Below, one piece after another: positions 1 through 9,479 of a DNA stretch of 64,000 bases. How positions within the stretch are numbered: position 1 is the first letter of the stretch; every line of letters starts with the position of its first letter. The notes under the pieces were generated by a model that saw only the letters and a list, made by a program, of their open reading frames with translations, ran no database searches and was not told the DNA's origin. The DNA is from Streptomyces sp. Alt3. Lineage in GTDB: Bacteria > Actinomycetota > Actinomycetes > Streptomycetales > Streptomycetaceae. The translations under genes were made by a program, and so were the position numbers. The stretch covers positions 1,178,001 through 1,242,000 of the forward strand of contig NZ_CP120983.1 in the NCBI RefSeq assembly GCF_030719215.1, given 5' to 3'.

Positions 1-1
1 G

Positions 2-1237
2 GTCGACCGGCTCGGCCGCGGTGGCGGTGGCCTGCTCGAAGTCCGACGGCGCCCCGAGGGCGACACCCCAGGCACGACTAACCGGAGCGACGGCCCCGCC
101 GCGCTGGAGTACGACGTGCACCTGAGCACGGCTGGCGCACACCTCCTCGAAATACACCGCCTCCCCACCCTGAACTCCACGGGCCGGATGCGGCTCGCCG
201 TCGCGCTCGACGACCGGCAGGCGGCCGTGCTGGAGTCCCCCACCACCGACGAGTACCGGGGAACCTGGAGCGACGCGGTCGTCGAGGACGTCGAGCGGCT
301 GCGGATCCGCCTCCCCTGGGCCGACCCGGGGGTGCACACCCTGCACCTGCGCGCCCTCGACGCCGACCTCGCCTTCGGTCGTCTCGTCCTGTACACGGCA
401 CCGCCCCGGCACACCGCGCTCGGCCCGCCCTCCAGCCCTCTGGCAGGCGAGCGGCGCCAGGACGCGCCCGACCCGCTGCCCCACGCCCACGACACCACCG
501 TGCCGGAGCAGTTGTGCCGCGATGTCTACCGGATAGATCCGGAGACTCTGCAGCTGCCTCCCCTCGTGCATGTTCCCCGCGGCTACTGGGACGGTGACAC
601 CACCTTCACACCGAACCTCACCACTCAGCAGAGGAGTCTCGGACCCGCCCGTCATCCCGCCCGGCCCGACGGCACGAAGGACCTCCTGGCCGACCTCACG
701 CCCGGACCCGTCCGGGAACACGACGGGGTTCTGGCGATCGACGCCGAGCGGGCGCTCCTCGCCAGCGCGGACGGCTGGCTGACCCCGAGCATCGACGAGC
801 CCGTCGTCGGCTGGACGCACACGCAGGCCGAGACCGAGGGCGGCACCGGCCTTGCCCTGCATGTCGACGCCCCCGGACGCCGATGGGAGGACCCCGGGTC
901 TGCCCCTGGAATCCACCTCGCCGTGCAGGTCAGAACGCCGGGCAGCTATCACGTGTGGGCACTCGTCAAATTCGACGGGGCCGATGACGACTCCTGCGTG
1001 CTGGCCCTGGACGGCACCCCGCAGCCCGCGAGCGAACAGTTCGGCGGCGGTGACCTCTTCACCTTCGCCTCCGCCCAGGCGTGGGTATGGGCCGAACTCA
1101 GCGAACTGACCCTGACCGTAGGCCGGCACACGGTGTCCGTCCTCGCCCGCAAAGCACGCCTTCGCGTGGATCGCCTCTATCTGACCCTGGGCAACGAGCT
1201 CCCGCCCGGTGACGCTCAGTGGCCCCGTAACGGCTGA
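2..1237 (+). CDS. C-terminal part of a GH115-type glycoside hydrolase (5' end outside window)
   Basis: The frame is open from the left window edge, so only about the last 411 codons are present; the catalytic domain lies upstream. Residues near PTLNSTGRMRLAVALDD, followed by a segment ending in HTLHLRALDADLAFGRLVLY, match the beta-sandwich C-terminal domain of GH115 alpha-glucuronidases. That domain carries a PTLN motif, a small-ligand-type domain and a final 'leads to the bond/height' strand. A second sandwich-like unit follows (GYWDGD..., then a segment with YHVWALVKFDG and VSVLARKARLRVDRLYL). GH115 enzymes remove glucuronic acid from xylan or arabinogalactan. The next gene is a GH42 beta-galactosidase about 120 bases downstream on the same strand, which favours the arabinogalactan reading. 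The family call rests on recognition of the C-terminal domain only. It could instead be another hydrolase carrying the same accessory domains. Confidence 0.6.
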   Translation, partial: VDRLGRGGGGLLEVRRRPEGDTPGTTNRSDGPAALEYDVHLSTAGAHLLEIHRLPTLNSTGRMRLAVALDDRQAAVLESPTTDEYRGTWSDAVVEDVERLRIRLPWADPGVHTLHLRALDADLAFGRLVLYTAPPRHTALGPPSSPLAGERRQDAPDPLPHAHDTTVPEQLCRDVYRIDPETLQLPPLVHVPRGYWDGDTTFTPNLTTQQRSLGPARHPARPDGTKDLLADLTPGPVREHDGVLAIDAERALLASADGWLTPSIDEPVVGWTHTQAETEGGTGLALHVDAPGRRWEDPGSAPGIHLAVQVRTPGSYHVWALVKFDGADDDSCVLALDGTPQPASEQFGGGDLFTFASAQAWVWAELSELTLTVGRHTVSVLARKARLRVDRLYLTLGNELPPGDAQWPRNG

Positions 1238-1356
1238 AGCCGTTCCGTCCGCCCCGTGTCCGGAGGGGGAAGCGGCCCGGCTCAGCATCACGTTGAGGGC
1301 CTCACCGCTCCTGAGGGCGGGCGAGACCCCATCGTCAACGAAGAAGGAGGCAGTGC

Positions 1357-3366
1357 ATGCCGAACGACCGCCCATGGCCGCTGGACGTGCCGGGGATCGC
1401 CTACGGAGGCGACTACAACCCCGAGCAGTGGCCGCTGGAGACCCAGCTGGAGGACATCCGGCTGATGCAGGAGGCGGGGGTGAATTTGGTGAGCGTCGCC
1501 ATCTTCTCCTGGGCACATCTCGAACCCCGCGAAGGCGCTTACGACTTCGCCTGGCTGGACGAGGTCCTGGACCGACTGCACACCGGCGGCATCCGCGTCG
1601 CCCTGGCCACGGCGACCGCTTCACCGCCCCCGTGGCTGACCCGCAAGCATCCCGAGATCCTGCCCGAACAGGCCGACGGCACCGTCCTGCACCAGGGCTC
1701 CCGCCAGTCGTACGCCGTCTCCTCGCCGGTCTTCCGCCAATACGCTCTGGCCATGACCCGCCGGATGGCGGAGCGCTACCGCGATCACCCGGCACTTGCG
1801 CTGTGGCACGTCGACAACGAACTCGGCTGCCACGTACCGCACGACTACTCCGACAACGCCGCGGTGGCCTTCAGGAGCTGGCTCCAGGAGCGCTACAAGA
1901 GCATCGACGCACTCAACTCGGCATGGGGAACGGCGTTCTGGTCACAGCGCTACGACTCCTTCGGGGAGATACTGCCGCCCCGTTCAGCCCCCACGTATGT
2001 CAACCCGACACAGCAGCTGGACTTCGCCCGGTTCTCGTCCGACGAGCAGCTCGTGCACTACCGCGCTCTACGTGACGTGCTGCGCGAGGTGACCCCTCGC
2101 GTGCCGACAACGACGAATTTCATGATGAACACGCACAACAAGTGGGTGGACTATTTCTCCTGGGCCGACGACATGGACGTGGTGGCCAACGACCACTACC
2201 TGATCGCACGTGACCCTGAAGCGCACATCGGGCTCGCCTTCAGTGCTGACCTCAGCCGCGGTGTCGCCGGCGGGGAGCCGTGGATGCTGATGGAGCATTC
2301 GACGTCAGCCGTCAACTGGCAGCCGCGCAACAGCGCCAAGGGCGCCGGAGAGATGCTGCGCAACTCTCTTGGTCACCTGGCACGCGGTGCGGACGCAGTC
2401 ATGTTCTTCCAGTGGCGCCAGTCCGTCGCGGGCGCGGAGAAGTACCACTCCGCCATGCTGCCGCACGCCGGCCAGGACACCGACGTGTGGCGCAACACCG
2501 TGGAACTGGGACGACGTCTCAAAGCCCTGGCCCCGGTCAGGGAGAGCCGCGTCAGGGCTGACGTAGCCCTCGTGTTCGACTATCCCTCCTGGTGGGGCAC
2601 CGAACTGGACGGCCACCCCGTCCACGACCTCAGCTACCCGGACGAGGTGCTGCGCTGGTACCGCGCGCTGTGGCTGCGGGGCATCACGGTCGATGTCGTT
2701 TCCGCGGAGACCGACCTCAGCGGCTACAGGCTGGTGCTCGTCCCCAACCTGTACAGCGTCACCGATCACGACGCCGCCCGCATCGCCGAGGCCGCACACG
2801 CAGGCGCCGGCGTCCTGATCACCTTCTTCAGCGGCATCGTGGACGAGCACGACCACATCCGGCTCGGCGGCTACCCCGGAGCCTTCCGGGAACTCCTCGG
2901 CGTAAGGTCCGAAGAGTTCCACCCGCTCCAGGACGGTGAACTGCTCACCCTGGACGACGGCACCCGTGCCGATCTGTGGAGCGAGAAAACCCACCTCCAC
3001 AGCGCCAAGGCTGTACGCACCTGGGCCGACGGGCCCCTGGCGGGCTTCCCGGCCGTCACCCGCAACGACGTCGGCCACGGCTCCGCCTGGTACGTCGCCA
3101 CCCGCCCCGACGACGAAGCCATCGGCAGAATTGTCGACCAGGTACTCGCCGAGGCAGAAGTTCCCCCCACCCTCGCCACGCTGCCGGCGGGAGTCGAAGC
3201 CGTACGACGCCACGCGGCCGACGGGTCCAGCTTCCTCTTCGTCATCAACCACACCGAACACGGCGTTGACGTACCCACGAGCGGGCGTGACCTGCTCCGC
3301 GACCAGAACGTCACCGGCACACTCCACGTGTCCGCACTGGACAGCGCCGTGATCCACGAACACTGA
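1357..3366 (+). CDS. GH42 beta-galactosidase
   Basis: The 669-residue protein has the GH42 length and layout: a TIM barrel opening with YGGDYNPEQWP (about residues 16-26), then a trimerisation domain and a C-terminal beta domain. The likely acid/base is Glu155 in HVDNELGCH. The likely nucleophile is Glu313 in MLMEHSTSAVNWQ. Both sit at the expected family spacing. No signal peptide is visible, so it should act in the cytoplasm on beta-galactosides brought in after extracellular digestion. The ATG is preceded by aaggagg at 1344-1350, a strong ribosome site. It lies between a GH115-type gene and a secreted GH43 gene on the same strand, presumably one degradative unit for galactan-containing polysaccharide. 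Specificity (beta-1,3, 1,4 or 1,6 linkages) cannot be read from sequence. Confidence 0.93.
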   Translation: MPNDRPWPLDVPGIAYGGDYNPEQWPLETQLEDIRLMQEAGVNLVSVAIFSWAHLEPREGAYDFAWLDEVLDRLHTGGIRVALATATASPPPWLTRKHPEILPEQADGTVLHQGSRQSYAVSSPVFRQYALAMTRRMAERYRDHPALALWHVDNELGCHVPHDYSDNAAVAFRSWLQERYKSIDALNSAWGTAFWSQRYDSFGEILPPRSAPTYVNPTQQLDFARFSSDEQLVHYRALRDVLREVTPRVPTTTNFMMNTHNKWVDYFSWADDMDVVANDHYLIARDPEAHIGLAFSADLSRGVAGGEPWMLMEHSTSAVNWQPRNSAKGAGEMLRNSLGHLARGADAVMFFQWRQSVAGAEKYHSAMLPHAGQDTDVWRNTVELGRRLKALAPVRESRVRADVALVFDYPSWWGTELDGHPVHDLSYPDEVLRWYRALWLRGITVDVVSAETDLSGYRLVLVPNLYSVTDHDAARIAEAAHAGAGVLITFFSGIVDEHDHIRLGGYPGAFRELLGVRSEEFHPLQDGELLTLDDGTRADLWSEKTHLHSAKAVRTWADGPLAGFPAVTRNDVGHGSAWYVATRPDDEAIGRIVDQVLAEAEVPPTLATLPAGVEAVRRHAADGSSFLFVINHTEHGVDVPTSGRDLLRDQNVTGTLHVSALDSAVIHEH

Positions 3367-3474
3367 CCACACCGCTCACGACGGCACCGCGTCGACGAAC
3401 AGACCCTCGGCGCGGCTCCGCACTCTCCCCTGGGCAGCCAGGGAACTCCCATCACCCGATAGGACGGAAACCCG

Positions 3475-5484
3475 ATGGATGCCATGTGGGACAACGCCGT
3501 TTCACGCAGGTCACTGCTCGCCGGCGCGGCGACCGGGGCGGCAGCGGTAGCCCTGGGTACAGGCGGGGCAAGTGCGGCCACCGCGGACGGCGACGACTTG
3601 GAGCGACTGTACGGTTCGCTGGCCGGCGAGGTCGCAGACGACTACACGCCCGTCTCGTGGCGTGCGTTCGCCCCCGTCCGCACGGCGGCCGGCACGCTGC
3701 TCGCAGGTTCACCGACCCCGCAACAACGCCAGGAAGCCCAGCAAGCGCTCGCGACCGCAGCTGACCGCCTCGTCATGATCAGGGGGCTCCGCCACCTCAT
3801 CGCCGAGTACCAGAACCGGAATCACGCCGACTACACCCGACGTTCCTGGCATGACCTGCCCCGCACGCTCGCCGCAGCCCGAGCCGTCCTGGGAACGGAC
3901 GACGCCACCCGCGAGGACGTCGTCCAGGCCAAGAACACACTCCAGGAGGCGGCGACCGGCTTGACGCCGACAGCAGCACATGCCTTCGGCGACATACGAA
4001 ACGACTCCTTCTGGCACGACACGGTCGGCAACCCGATCTACTCCCAGGGCGGTGGCGTCTTCCGCTTCGGCGACACCTACTACTGGTACGGCGTCCGCTA
4101 CACCGGTGCGGAGCAGTACTACAACAGCCCCACCCGGACCTACGACTCGACGTTCGTCGCGATCACGTGCTACTCGTCCCGGGATCTCACGAGCTGGACC
4201 TTCGAGAAGAACATCGCGACCGTCTCCACCCCTCTCTGGGTCCCTTCGGAGAAGGAGACAAACGACTCAACCTTCTCGCAGATGAAGAACCTCGCCGACA
4301 CCTCATGGCTGGGCCGGCTCGGCGTAGTCCACAACCCGAACACCGGTAAGTACGTCCTGCTCATCCAGATGGGCAACGCCCTCGACACGGACGGAAACAA
4401 CGGCGCCGTCCTCTTCCTCCAGGGCGACCACCCGGCCGACGACTTCGCCTACGCGAACATCCAGCCGCAGATCGTCGGCGTCCCTACCCAGTCCACCAAG
4501 GACCAGACGGTCTTCATCGACGACGACGGCTCCGGATACCTCGTCTTCTCCGGAGGCACCGGCCGCGTCTACTCCTACGTCAGCAAGATCGCCGAGGCCG
4601 ACTCCCTGAGCATCGAGCCGGCCGTCCAGATCGGCTACGTGGCCAAGGGCCGCGAAGGCAACGCGATGTTCAAGTACGACGGCCACTACTACGTGGCCAC
4701 CTCCAACCTGCACGGCTGGAACTCCTCCCAGGCATACGTCATCAAGTCGAAGACGTCCGACATCCAAGGCGAGTACACAGCCGAGTACGTTCTCCCGGGC
4801 ACCGAGAAGGACTACAGCCACGTCACTCAGACCGGCTTCTTCATCACCGTCAAGGGGCAGAAGCAGGACGCCGTCATCTTCGCCGGCGACCGCTGGGCGG
4901 ACTTCGCCTGGAACGGCCTCGGCTACAACCAGTGGATGCCCCTGTCGGACACCGGCGACGGGCTGGCCTTCGAGTCCCTGAGCCACTGGGAACTGAACGC
5001 CGTCACGGGAGCCTGGAGGACCGGGCGCGACAACAACTACCTGCTGAACCCGGAGTTCGCCGCCGACCGGGTCGCGGTGACCACACTCACCGGGTGGACC
5101 ACCCGGATCGACACCGACGTCTCGGCCAGCAACTTCGTCGCGAACACCTCACCGGGGTCCGACTCCACACGGTTCGCTCTGAAACTCGGCGCCAGCAGCC
5201 CGTTCTCGGGTTCGTTGTCCCAGGAAATCGCCGTGCCCGCGGGAAGGTATCGGCTCTCGGCCAAGGCCCGGGCCGACGGCGGACTCGACTACGCCCGCAT
5301 AAGGATCACCAGCCGTGCGAAGGAACATCTCCTCGACCTCAACCAGCCGACCAGCGAGTGGCACACCCTCAGCTTCGACAGCCTGCTGCTCCCCGCCGGA
5401 CCCGTCACGGTGGCAATCGAGGTACGCAGCACCACGGGCAGTCGATGGATCACCCTCGACGCCCTGGCACTGACCCGCCGGTGA
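3475..5484 (+). CDS. Tat-exported GH43-type beta-propeller glycosidase with C-terminal carbohydrate-binding-like domain
   Basis: The N-terminus carries a twin-arginine signal (SRRSLLAGAATGAAAVALG), so the 669-residue enzyme is exported folded. After a helical linker of about 150 residues, the segment GNPIYSQGGGVFRFGDTYYWYG begins a five-bladed propeller. This opening is typical of GH43 members such as exo-beta-1,3-galactanases of subfamily 24. The C-terminal 150 residues (LLNPEFAADRVAVTTLTGW...) look like a beta-sandwich carbohydrate-binding module. The ATG at 3475 has aggacgg at 3461-3467; an in-frame ATG at 3484 lies closer to the Tat motif and is an alternative. Position next to GH42 and GH115-type genes supports action on arabinogalactan. 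Subfamily and substrate are inferred. Confidence 0.8.
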   Translation: MDAMWDNAVSRRSLLAGAATGAAAVALGTGGASAATADGDDLERLYGSLAGEVADDYTPVSWRAFAPVRTAAGTLLAGSPTPQQRQEAQQALATAADRLVMIRGLRHLIAEYQNRNHADYTRRSWHDLPRTLAAARAVLGTDDATREDVVQAKNTLQEAATGLTPTAAHAFGDIRNDSFWHDTVGNPIYSQGGGVFRFGDTYYWYGVRYTGAEQYYNSPTRTYDSTFVAITCYSSRDLTSWTFEKNIATVSTPLWVPSEKETNDSTFSQMKNLADTSWLGRLGVVHNPNTGKYVLLIQMGNALDTDGNNGAVLFLQGDHPADDFAYANIQPQIVGVPTQSTKDQTVFIDDDGSGYLVFSGGTGRVYSYVSKIAEADSLSIEPAVQIGYVAKGREGNAMFKYDGHYYVATSNLHGWNSSQAYVIKSKTSDIQGEYTAEYVLPGTEKDYSHVTQTGFFITVKGQKQDAVIFAGDRWADFAWNGLGYNQWMPLSDTGDGLAFESLSHWELNAVTGAWRTGRDNNYLLNPEFAADRVAVTTLTGWTTRIDTDVSASNFVANTSPGSDSTRFALKLGASSPFSGSLSQEIAVPAGRYRLSAKARADGGLDYARIRITSRAKEHLLDLNQPTSEWHTLSFDSLLLPAGPVTVAIEVRSTTGSRWITLDALALTRR

Positions 5485-5605
5485 CGGGCCCCGCCAAGAT
5501 CCTGATGGCGAAAGCAGCCGAACAGAGCCGGGCCGTATCCCACTGTGGCCCGAACCCCGTCCGGGCATCCGCCCCGGACCCGTCCGAACTCAGGGAGCGA
5601 TCAAC

Positions 5606-7987
5606 ATGAAGCGCCGTACATTCGTTGCCGCCGGCCTCTCACTGACTGCACAAGCCGCCTTGGCCGGAACCGCCCACGCCGGCACCACCACCCGTGCCGC
5701 TTCCAGCGGCACCGTGGTAGTGGCCAAGCACGGATCCGCATCTGCCCTGCACACCGTCGGCACATCCACGGTCACGGTGAAACCACGCACCACCGTGCGT
5801 CAAGTACTGGCGCAGTTGACCGCGTCCGACCGATCCCATCAGCTGCGCACGGTGGTGGACACGACAGGTACAGCGAAGTCCATCGGCCAAATCCGCAACG
5901 GTGACCGCCTGGTCGTCCGAGCCGCGGACGGCCACTCGACACGCAGCTACGCCCTGACGGTCCACGACCCCGAAGCCGTTGAACGAGACGGCGACTACTG
6001 GAACGCCGCGCTCTACGAAGAGATCGACCGCATCGTCAACACTCACACACCGGTCTTCCCCGACCGCCGGTTCGACATCACCTCACCCACATACCGTCCG
6101 TTCGTCCGAAGGGCGACAGAGACGTACGCAGAGGGCAACGAGGCCGGCGACCCGGCGGTCAAGGACTCTCCCCTGGTCTACAAGTCGCGTCGGGTGTGGT
6201 TCTACGGCGAGGCCATCAACGCGGCCATCGAGGACTGCCACCGCGCCGGCGGCGGCATCGTCGTCATCCCGGCTGGAGGCTCCCGCAACGATGACGGGGC
6301 CTACTACTCGGGTGCCATCAACCTGCTGAGCGGTGTGAATCTGCACGTGGCCGAAGACGCCGTCGTGAAGTTCATGCGCACCAAGTCAAACGAGTACTAC
6401 CCGGTCGTGCGCACCAGTTACGAGGGCACCGACATGTACGGGTTCTCACCGTTGATCTACGCCCTGCACCAGCGCGACATCGCGGTGACCGGACACGGGA
6501 CGCTCGACGGGCAGGAGGACATGTGGAACTGGCGGCCCTGGAAGAAGGGCTACTGGGGCGAGCCCTCGGTGGAGGACAAGACCACCACGGCCTCATACGG
6601 GCAGAACGGCATCCTCAACCAGATGAACTTCCAGGACACACCCATAGAGACACGCATCTTCTCCGACGACGGTCACCGGCCGGCCACGATCCCGGTGGTC
6701 CGCAACGGACGTGTGCGCCAGATACCACCGCCCGCCGACGCCAAGCCCATGAGGTCGTCGTTCCGACCCTCGTTCATCCAGCCGAACGACTCGACCAACG
6801 TCCTGATCGAGGGGGTACGGATACGCAATATCCCCTTCTGGACTGTGCATCCCCTCAACTGCACCAACGTGCTGATCCGCGACCTCGACATCTACAGCAA
6901 CAAGACCACCGATTTCGAGCTGAACTGGAACAACGACGATGGCATCGATCCCGAATCGTGCCGTAATGTCGTCATGGAGAACAACCACGTCACAACCAGC
7001 GACGACGGTGTCGCGGTCAAGGCCGGCCGCAATGTGAACGGGCGTGAACACCGGGCCCCCAGCGAACGCATCATCATCCGCGACTCCGCCTACCGCAACG
7101 ACGGAGGAGACGGCGCAGCCATCTCCATGGGCAGCGAGATGTCGGGAAGCATTCGTGACGTCTTCATCCACGACAGCGTCTTCGGCGGACCCGACCTGTC
7201 CTTGATCCTGAAGATCAAAACCAACTCAAACCGCGGCGGCCTGGTGGAACGCGTCTACGTGCGCGACTGCCTCCTCGAACAGTCCAATCACGGCCTGGTG
7301 CAGCTCGACGCAAACTACCGAGAAACCGTGCCGTTCCCGAACGCCGATGCCTTCAACCCGACCATCCGCAACATCTACGTGGACCGGGTGAACACCGCCC
7401 CCACCATGTCCCGAGGCAAGACGACCTTCGCCCTCTCCAGCTCAGCTTCCCGAAGCCCTGTGGAGGGCGTCTACTACCGCGACTCAACCTTCCACACCAC
7501 CAGCAACCTGGCAGCAGGATTCAAAAGCGTCAAGATCATCAAGAACTTCGTGGTCGACAACGTCACCTACGTCGACCCCGACACCGGGGCCACCACCCGG
7601 TACGACACCACCCCTCTGAACCTCCTCGACCGGACCCGAGCCGTCAGCGACACCTCCACGAACACCGACGTCCAGCTGACCCCCGTCAGCATCGACCAGC
7701 CAGACGCCATCACCCAGGTACCCGCCGGCACCTTCACGCTCGACGGCGCCGTGGACCTGACTGGCCACCCGAACTTCCCGCAGACCGGCACCATCCGCGC
7801 CTTCCTCGACCGCGACACGACCCCCATCGCCGTGCACCTGAACCCGGACGGCAGCTTCCACAGCGACCCGATCACCCTGAACGACGATCAGCCCTGGTTC
7901 CAGGACCGCCACTACGTAGCAGTCAACTTCTACGACGGCATCAACATCAACACGGCGGTGTACCAGGTAGCACGCCGCGCCCAATAG
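5606..7987 (+). CDS. Tat-exported GH28-family pectin-type hydrolase
   Basis: A short twin-arginine-like leader (MKRRTFVAAGLSLTAQAALAG) precedes an N-terminal domain of about 100 residues resembling Ig-like accessory modules. A right-handed beta-helix follows. GH28 catalytic landmarks are NNDDGID (Asn443-Asp448), SDDGVAVKAG (Asp466-Asp467) and a basic KIK (536-538) followed by NRGG. The GSEMSG motif is the form seen in exo-acting polygalacturonases and rhamnogalacturonases. The usual Gly-His-Gly before it reads GDGAAISMGSE here, so the conserved histidine appears replaced. The extra 110 C-terminal residues have no recognised function. At 793 residues it is long for the family. It lies about 120 bases after the GH43 gene, same strand. 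Likely role: extracellular cleavage of pectic backbone or branch linkages. Confidence 0.82.
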   Translation: MKRRTFVAAGLSLTAQAALAGTAHAGTTTRAASSGTVVVAKHGSASALHTVGTSTVTVKPRTTVRQVLAQLTASDRSHQLRTVVDTTGTAKSIGQIRNGDRLVVRAADGHSTRSYALTVHDPEAVERDGDYWNAALYEEIDRIVNTHTPVFPDRRFDITSPTYRPFVRRATETYAEGNEAGDPAVKDSPLVYKSRRVWFYGEAINAAIEDCHRAGGGIVVIPAGGSRNDDGAYYSGAINLLSGVNLHVAEDAVVKFMRTKSNEYYPVVRTSYEGTDMYGFSPLIYALHQRDIAVTGHGTLDGQEDMWNWRPWKKGYWGEPSVEDKTTTASYGQNGILNQMNFQDTPIETRIFSDDGHRPATIPVVRNGRVRQIPPPADAKPMRSSFRPSFIQPNDSTNVLIEGVRIRNIPFWTVHPLNCTNVLIRDLDIYSNKTTDFELNWNNDDGIDPESCRNVVMENNHVTTSDDGVAVKAGRNVNGREHRAPSERIIIRDSAYRNDGGDGAAISMGSEMSGSIRDVFIHDSVFGGPDLSLILKIKTNSNRGGLVERVYVRDCLLEQSNHGLVQLDANYRETVPFPNADAFNPTIRNIYVDRVNTAPTMSRGKTTFALSSSASRSPVEGVYYRDSTFHTTSNLAAGFKSVKIIKNFVVDNVTYVDPDTGATTRYDTTPLNLLDRTRAVSDTSTNTDVQLTPVSIDQPDAITQVPAGTFTLDGAVDLTGHPNFPQTGTIRAFLDRDTTPIAVHLNPDGSFHSDPITLNDDQPWFQDRHYVAVNFYDGININTAVYQVARRAQ

Positions 7988-8005
7988 TCCACCGGTCCTG
8001 ACCAC

Positions 8006-8024
8006 ATCGCATCGGCGATGCGAT
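8006..8024. terminator. Hairpin after the glycosidase genes
   Basis: A perfect 8-base inverted repeat (atcgcatc / gatgcgat) with a 3-base loop starts about 18 bases after the GH28 stop codon. There is no T-run, which is normal for high-GC actinomycetes. It probably ends the GH115-GH28 transcript. Confidence 0.5.
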
Positions 8025-8156
8025 CGGACGAAGTCCGGCGACAACCGCTCGCGCCACCGCGCACTCGGCGTCTCATAGCCGGTGGGACTGGCCTATTCAC
8101 AGCCGGTCCCACCCCGTCGCGCGTGAGGAGGAAGCGTTCACTGCGGCGGAACCGAG

Positions 8157-8406
8157 CGCGCGGTAAGTACACGCTGGGCGATCGAGGCCAAGCTCGAGAA
8201 GGTAAGGGAGACCGGCTACGTCACCAACATAGAGGAAAAGAGAACGGGACCTCTGCGCGGTGGCCGCCACGGTACGGAACCGGCAAGGATTGGCCTGCGG
8301 TGCTCGGTCTGTATCCGGCCCGGCGAGGCGGACCGACGCCAAACTCGCCCTCCTCAGTGGCGCTGTCATCGCCGCCGCCACCGAACTCGGCGCGCGGCTC
8401 GGGTAA
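8157..8406 (+). pseudogene. Fragment of an IclR-family regulator (C-terminal effector domain)
   Basis: One frame reads WAIEAKLEKVRETGYVTN from 8175, the 'helix then vRe.GY' part of IclR effector-binding domains. From about 8248 the sequence continues in the next frame as DLCAVAATVRNRQGL, then SVSGPARR, and ends ELGARLG with a stop at 8404-8406. That is the standard IclR C-terminus (cvAApVrdr.G...SvSGPa...L.a.a.elsarLG). The two halves need a frameshift near 8240-8248, and no DNA-binding domain is visible upstream. It is therefore a decayed remnant. IclR regulators often control sugar or aromatic catabolism, so it may once have governed the adjacent glycosidase genes. That link is inference. 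Confidence 0.7.
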
Positions 8407-8526
8407 GGCGCAGACTGAGCCCCTCGTCCTGGCGGTGGGGGAGGCTCGAGGGCTGACTGGTGGACGTGGCGAAACTCCTGGTAGACGGGTTGTCGAGCAA
8501 GAGCGACCGCAAAACCAGGAGCCCTG

Positions 8527-8752
8527 GTGTTTGTGTACCCGTCAGCAATCGACCCGTACAGCTCGGCCTAACGCCTCCTCGCCCGCCAACTCGCCGTCGG
8601 GCGGCAGCGAACTGTCAACCGTCGGCGGCACCCCGCGTTGGGACGGCAGGCCCTCCTTGCCCCCGCCCATCTACACTGCGGCGACACCTGCGCCCGGTTC
8701 GCCGCCGGGTTCGGCATCGGCCTGGCAACCTTGTGCTGCTACGTCTACACAA
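8527..8752 (+). pseudogene. N-terminal remnant of an IS5-type (DDE superfamily) transposase
   Basis: From GTG 8527 one frame reads VFVYPSAIDPYSSA, a stop at 8569-8571, then on in the same frame to GRQALLAPAHLHCGDTCARF and GFGIGLATLCCYVYTT. This is the characteristic N-terminal helix-turn-helix of Streptomyces IS5-group transposases (VYPSSIDLSS..., GRQALLALAHLR.GDTYA.LAAGFGIG). The in-frame stop and the loss of all similarity after about 8752 show it is dead and truncated. No DDE catalytic part remains. Confidence 0.72.
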
Positions 8753-9108
8753 CTCCAAGAGGAAGCGCACCGCTTCCCGGCCGAAGCGACGGCCAAGAAC
8801 AGAGCGAGATTCGGGCACACGTACGGAGCGACTACCCTCGCTGCCGATGACGCCATGTACCTGGCCAGGGAGGCGCAGAACCAGTCGTTACACGGCGCCG
8901 TGTTAGCCGCTCCAAGGGGCAGACCGGCGCCCCGTGCTCACGCACCCGGCTATAGCGTTCGGACGCTCGGGCGGCAACCTCAGGCTCTCAGCTCGGACAG
9001 GTTCGCGACCCGCCGGGGGGGTGGGGCACCGATCTCCAACCACCGTCCCGGATCAGGAACCCAAAATGCCGGAGCCCGCACGTCCAAATCGTCGTAACCT
9101 GACCGGGG
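8753..9108. other. Non-coding or decayed stretch, no recognisable gene
   Basis: All frames were read between the IS5-type remnant and the IS3 element. A frame near 8800-8920 (NRARFGHTYGATTLAADDAM) looks protein-like but was not recognised and has no start or continuation. It is probably debris of the gene lost here. Confidence 0.5.
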
Positions 9109-9112
9109 GGCC

Positions 9113-9133
9113 TTGACCCCGGATGTTGGACAC
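9113..9133 (+). repeat. Left terminal inverted repeat of the IS3 element
   Basis: The sequence ttgaccccggatgttggaca plus one base pairs with the reverse complement of 10382-10402, with mismatches in the middle six bases. The outer 9 bases match exactly. Confidence 0.75.
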
Positions 9134-9173
9134 ACGAGACACTGGATCCTGAGGATCTGAGAACGGACATCTC

Positions 9174-9479
9174 GTGGTCATGAAGAACTACCCGCCACAG
9201 TTCAAGGCGGACGCGGTCGCGCTGTACGAGTCGCGGCCGGAAGCGACGATCAGGTCGGTCGCAGCCGATCTGGGGATCAACCCGGAGACCCTGCGGAACT
9301 GGGTCCGGGCAGCCGGGGTGAGCCGTCCCCGAGGACGGCGGACACAGGAACCAGGCCTGCCGCCGGCACCGCTGGAGGCGGAGAACGCCGCCTTGCGGAA
9401 GAAGGTCCGTGAGCTGGAGGAGGAACGGGAGATCCTGCGCAAAGCGGCGAAGTATTTCGCCGGGGAGACGCGCTGGTGA
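9174..9479 (+). CDS. IS3-family transposase OrfA
   Basis: A 101-residue protein with an N-terminal helix-turn-helix of the HTH_Tnp_1 type (NYPPQFKADAVALYESRP, then VAADLGINPETLRNWVRAAG) and a C-terminal leucine-zipper-like coiled coil (ENAALRKKVRELEEEREILRKA). It binds the element ends and dimerises. Its frame overlaps orfB by 4 bases and orfB lies in the -1 frame, as expected for IS3 elements that make an OrfAB fusion by frameshifting. A GTG at 9174 or the ATG at 9180 could be the start; no strong ribosome site separates them. Confidence 0.92.
   Translation: MVMKNYPPQFKADAVALYESRPEATIRSVAADLGINPETLRNWVRAAGVSRPRGRRTQEPGLPPAPLEAENAALRKKVRELEEEREILRKAAKYFAGETRW

Noticed and set aside
8018..9097. 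A 359-codon open frame across the spacer after the GH28 gene
   Set aside because: Composition-driven open frame in high GC DNA. Its protein is Arg/Pro/Ser rich, has no ribosome site and overlaps the IclR and IS5-type remnants, which are readable in other frames.
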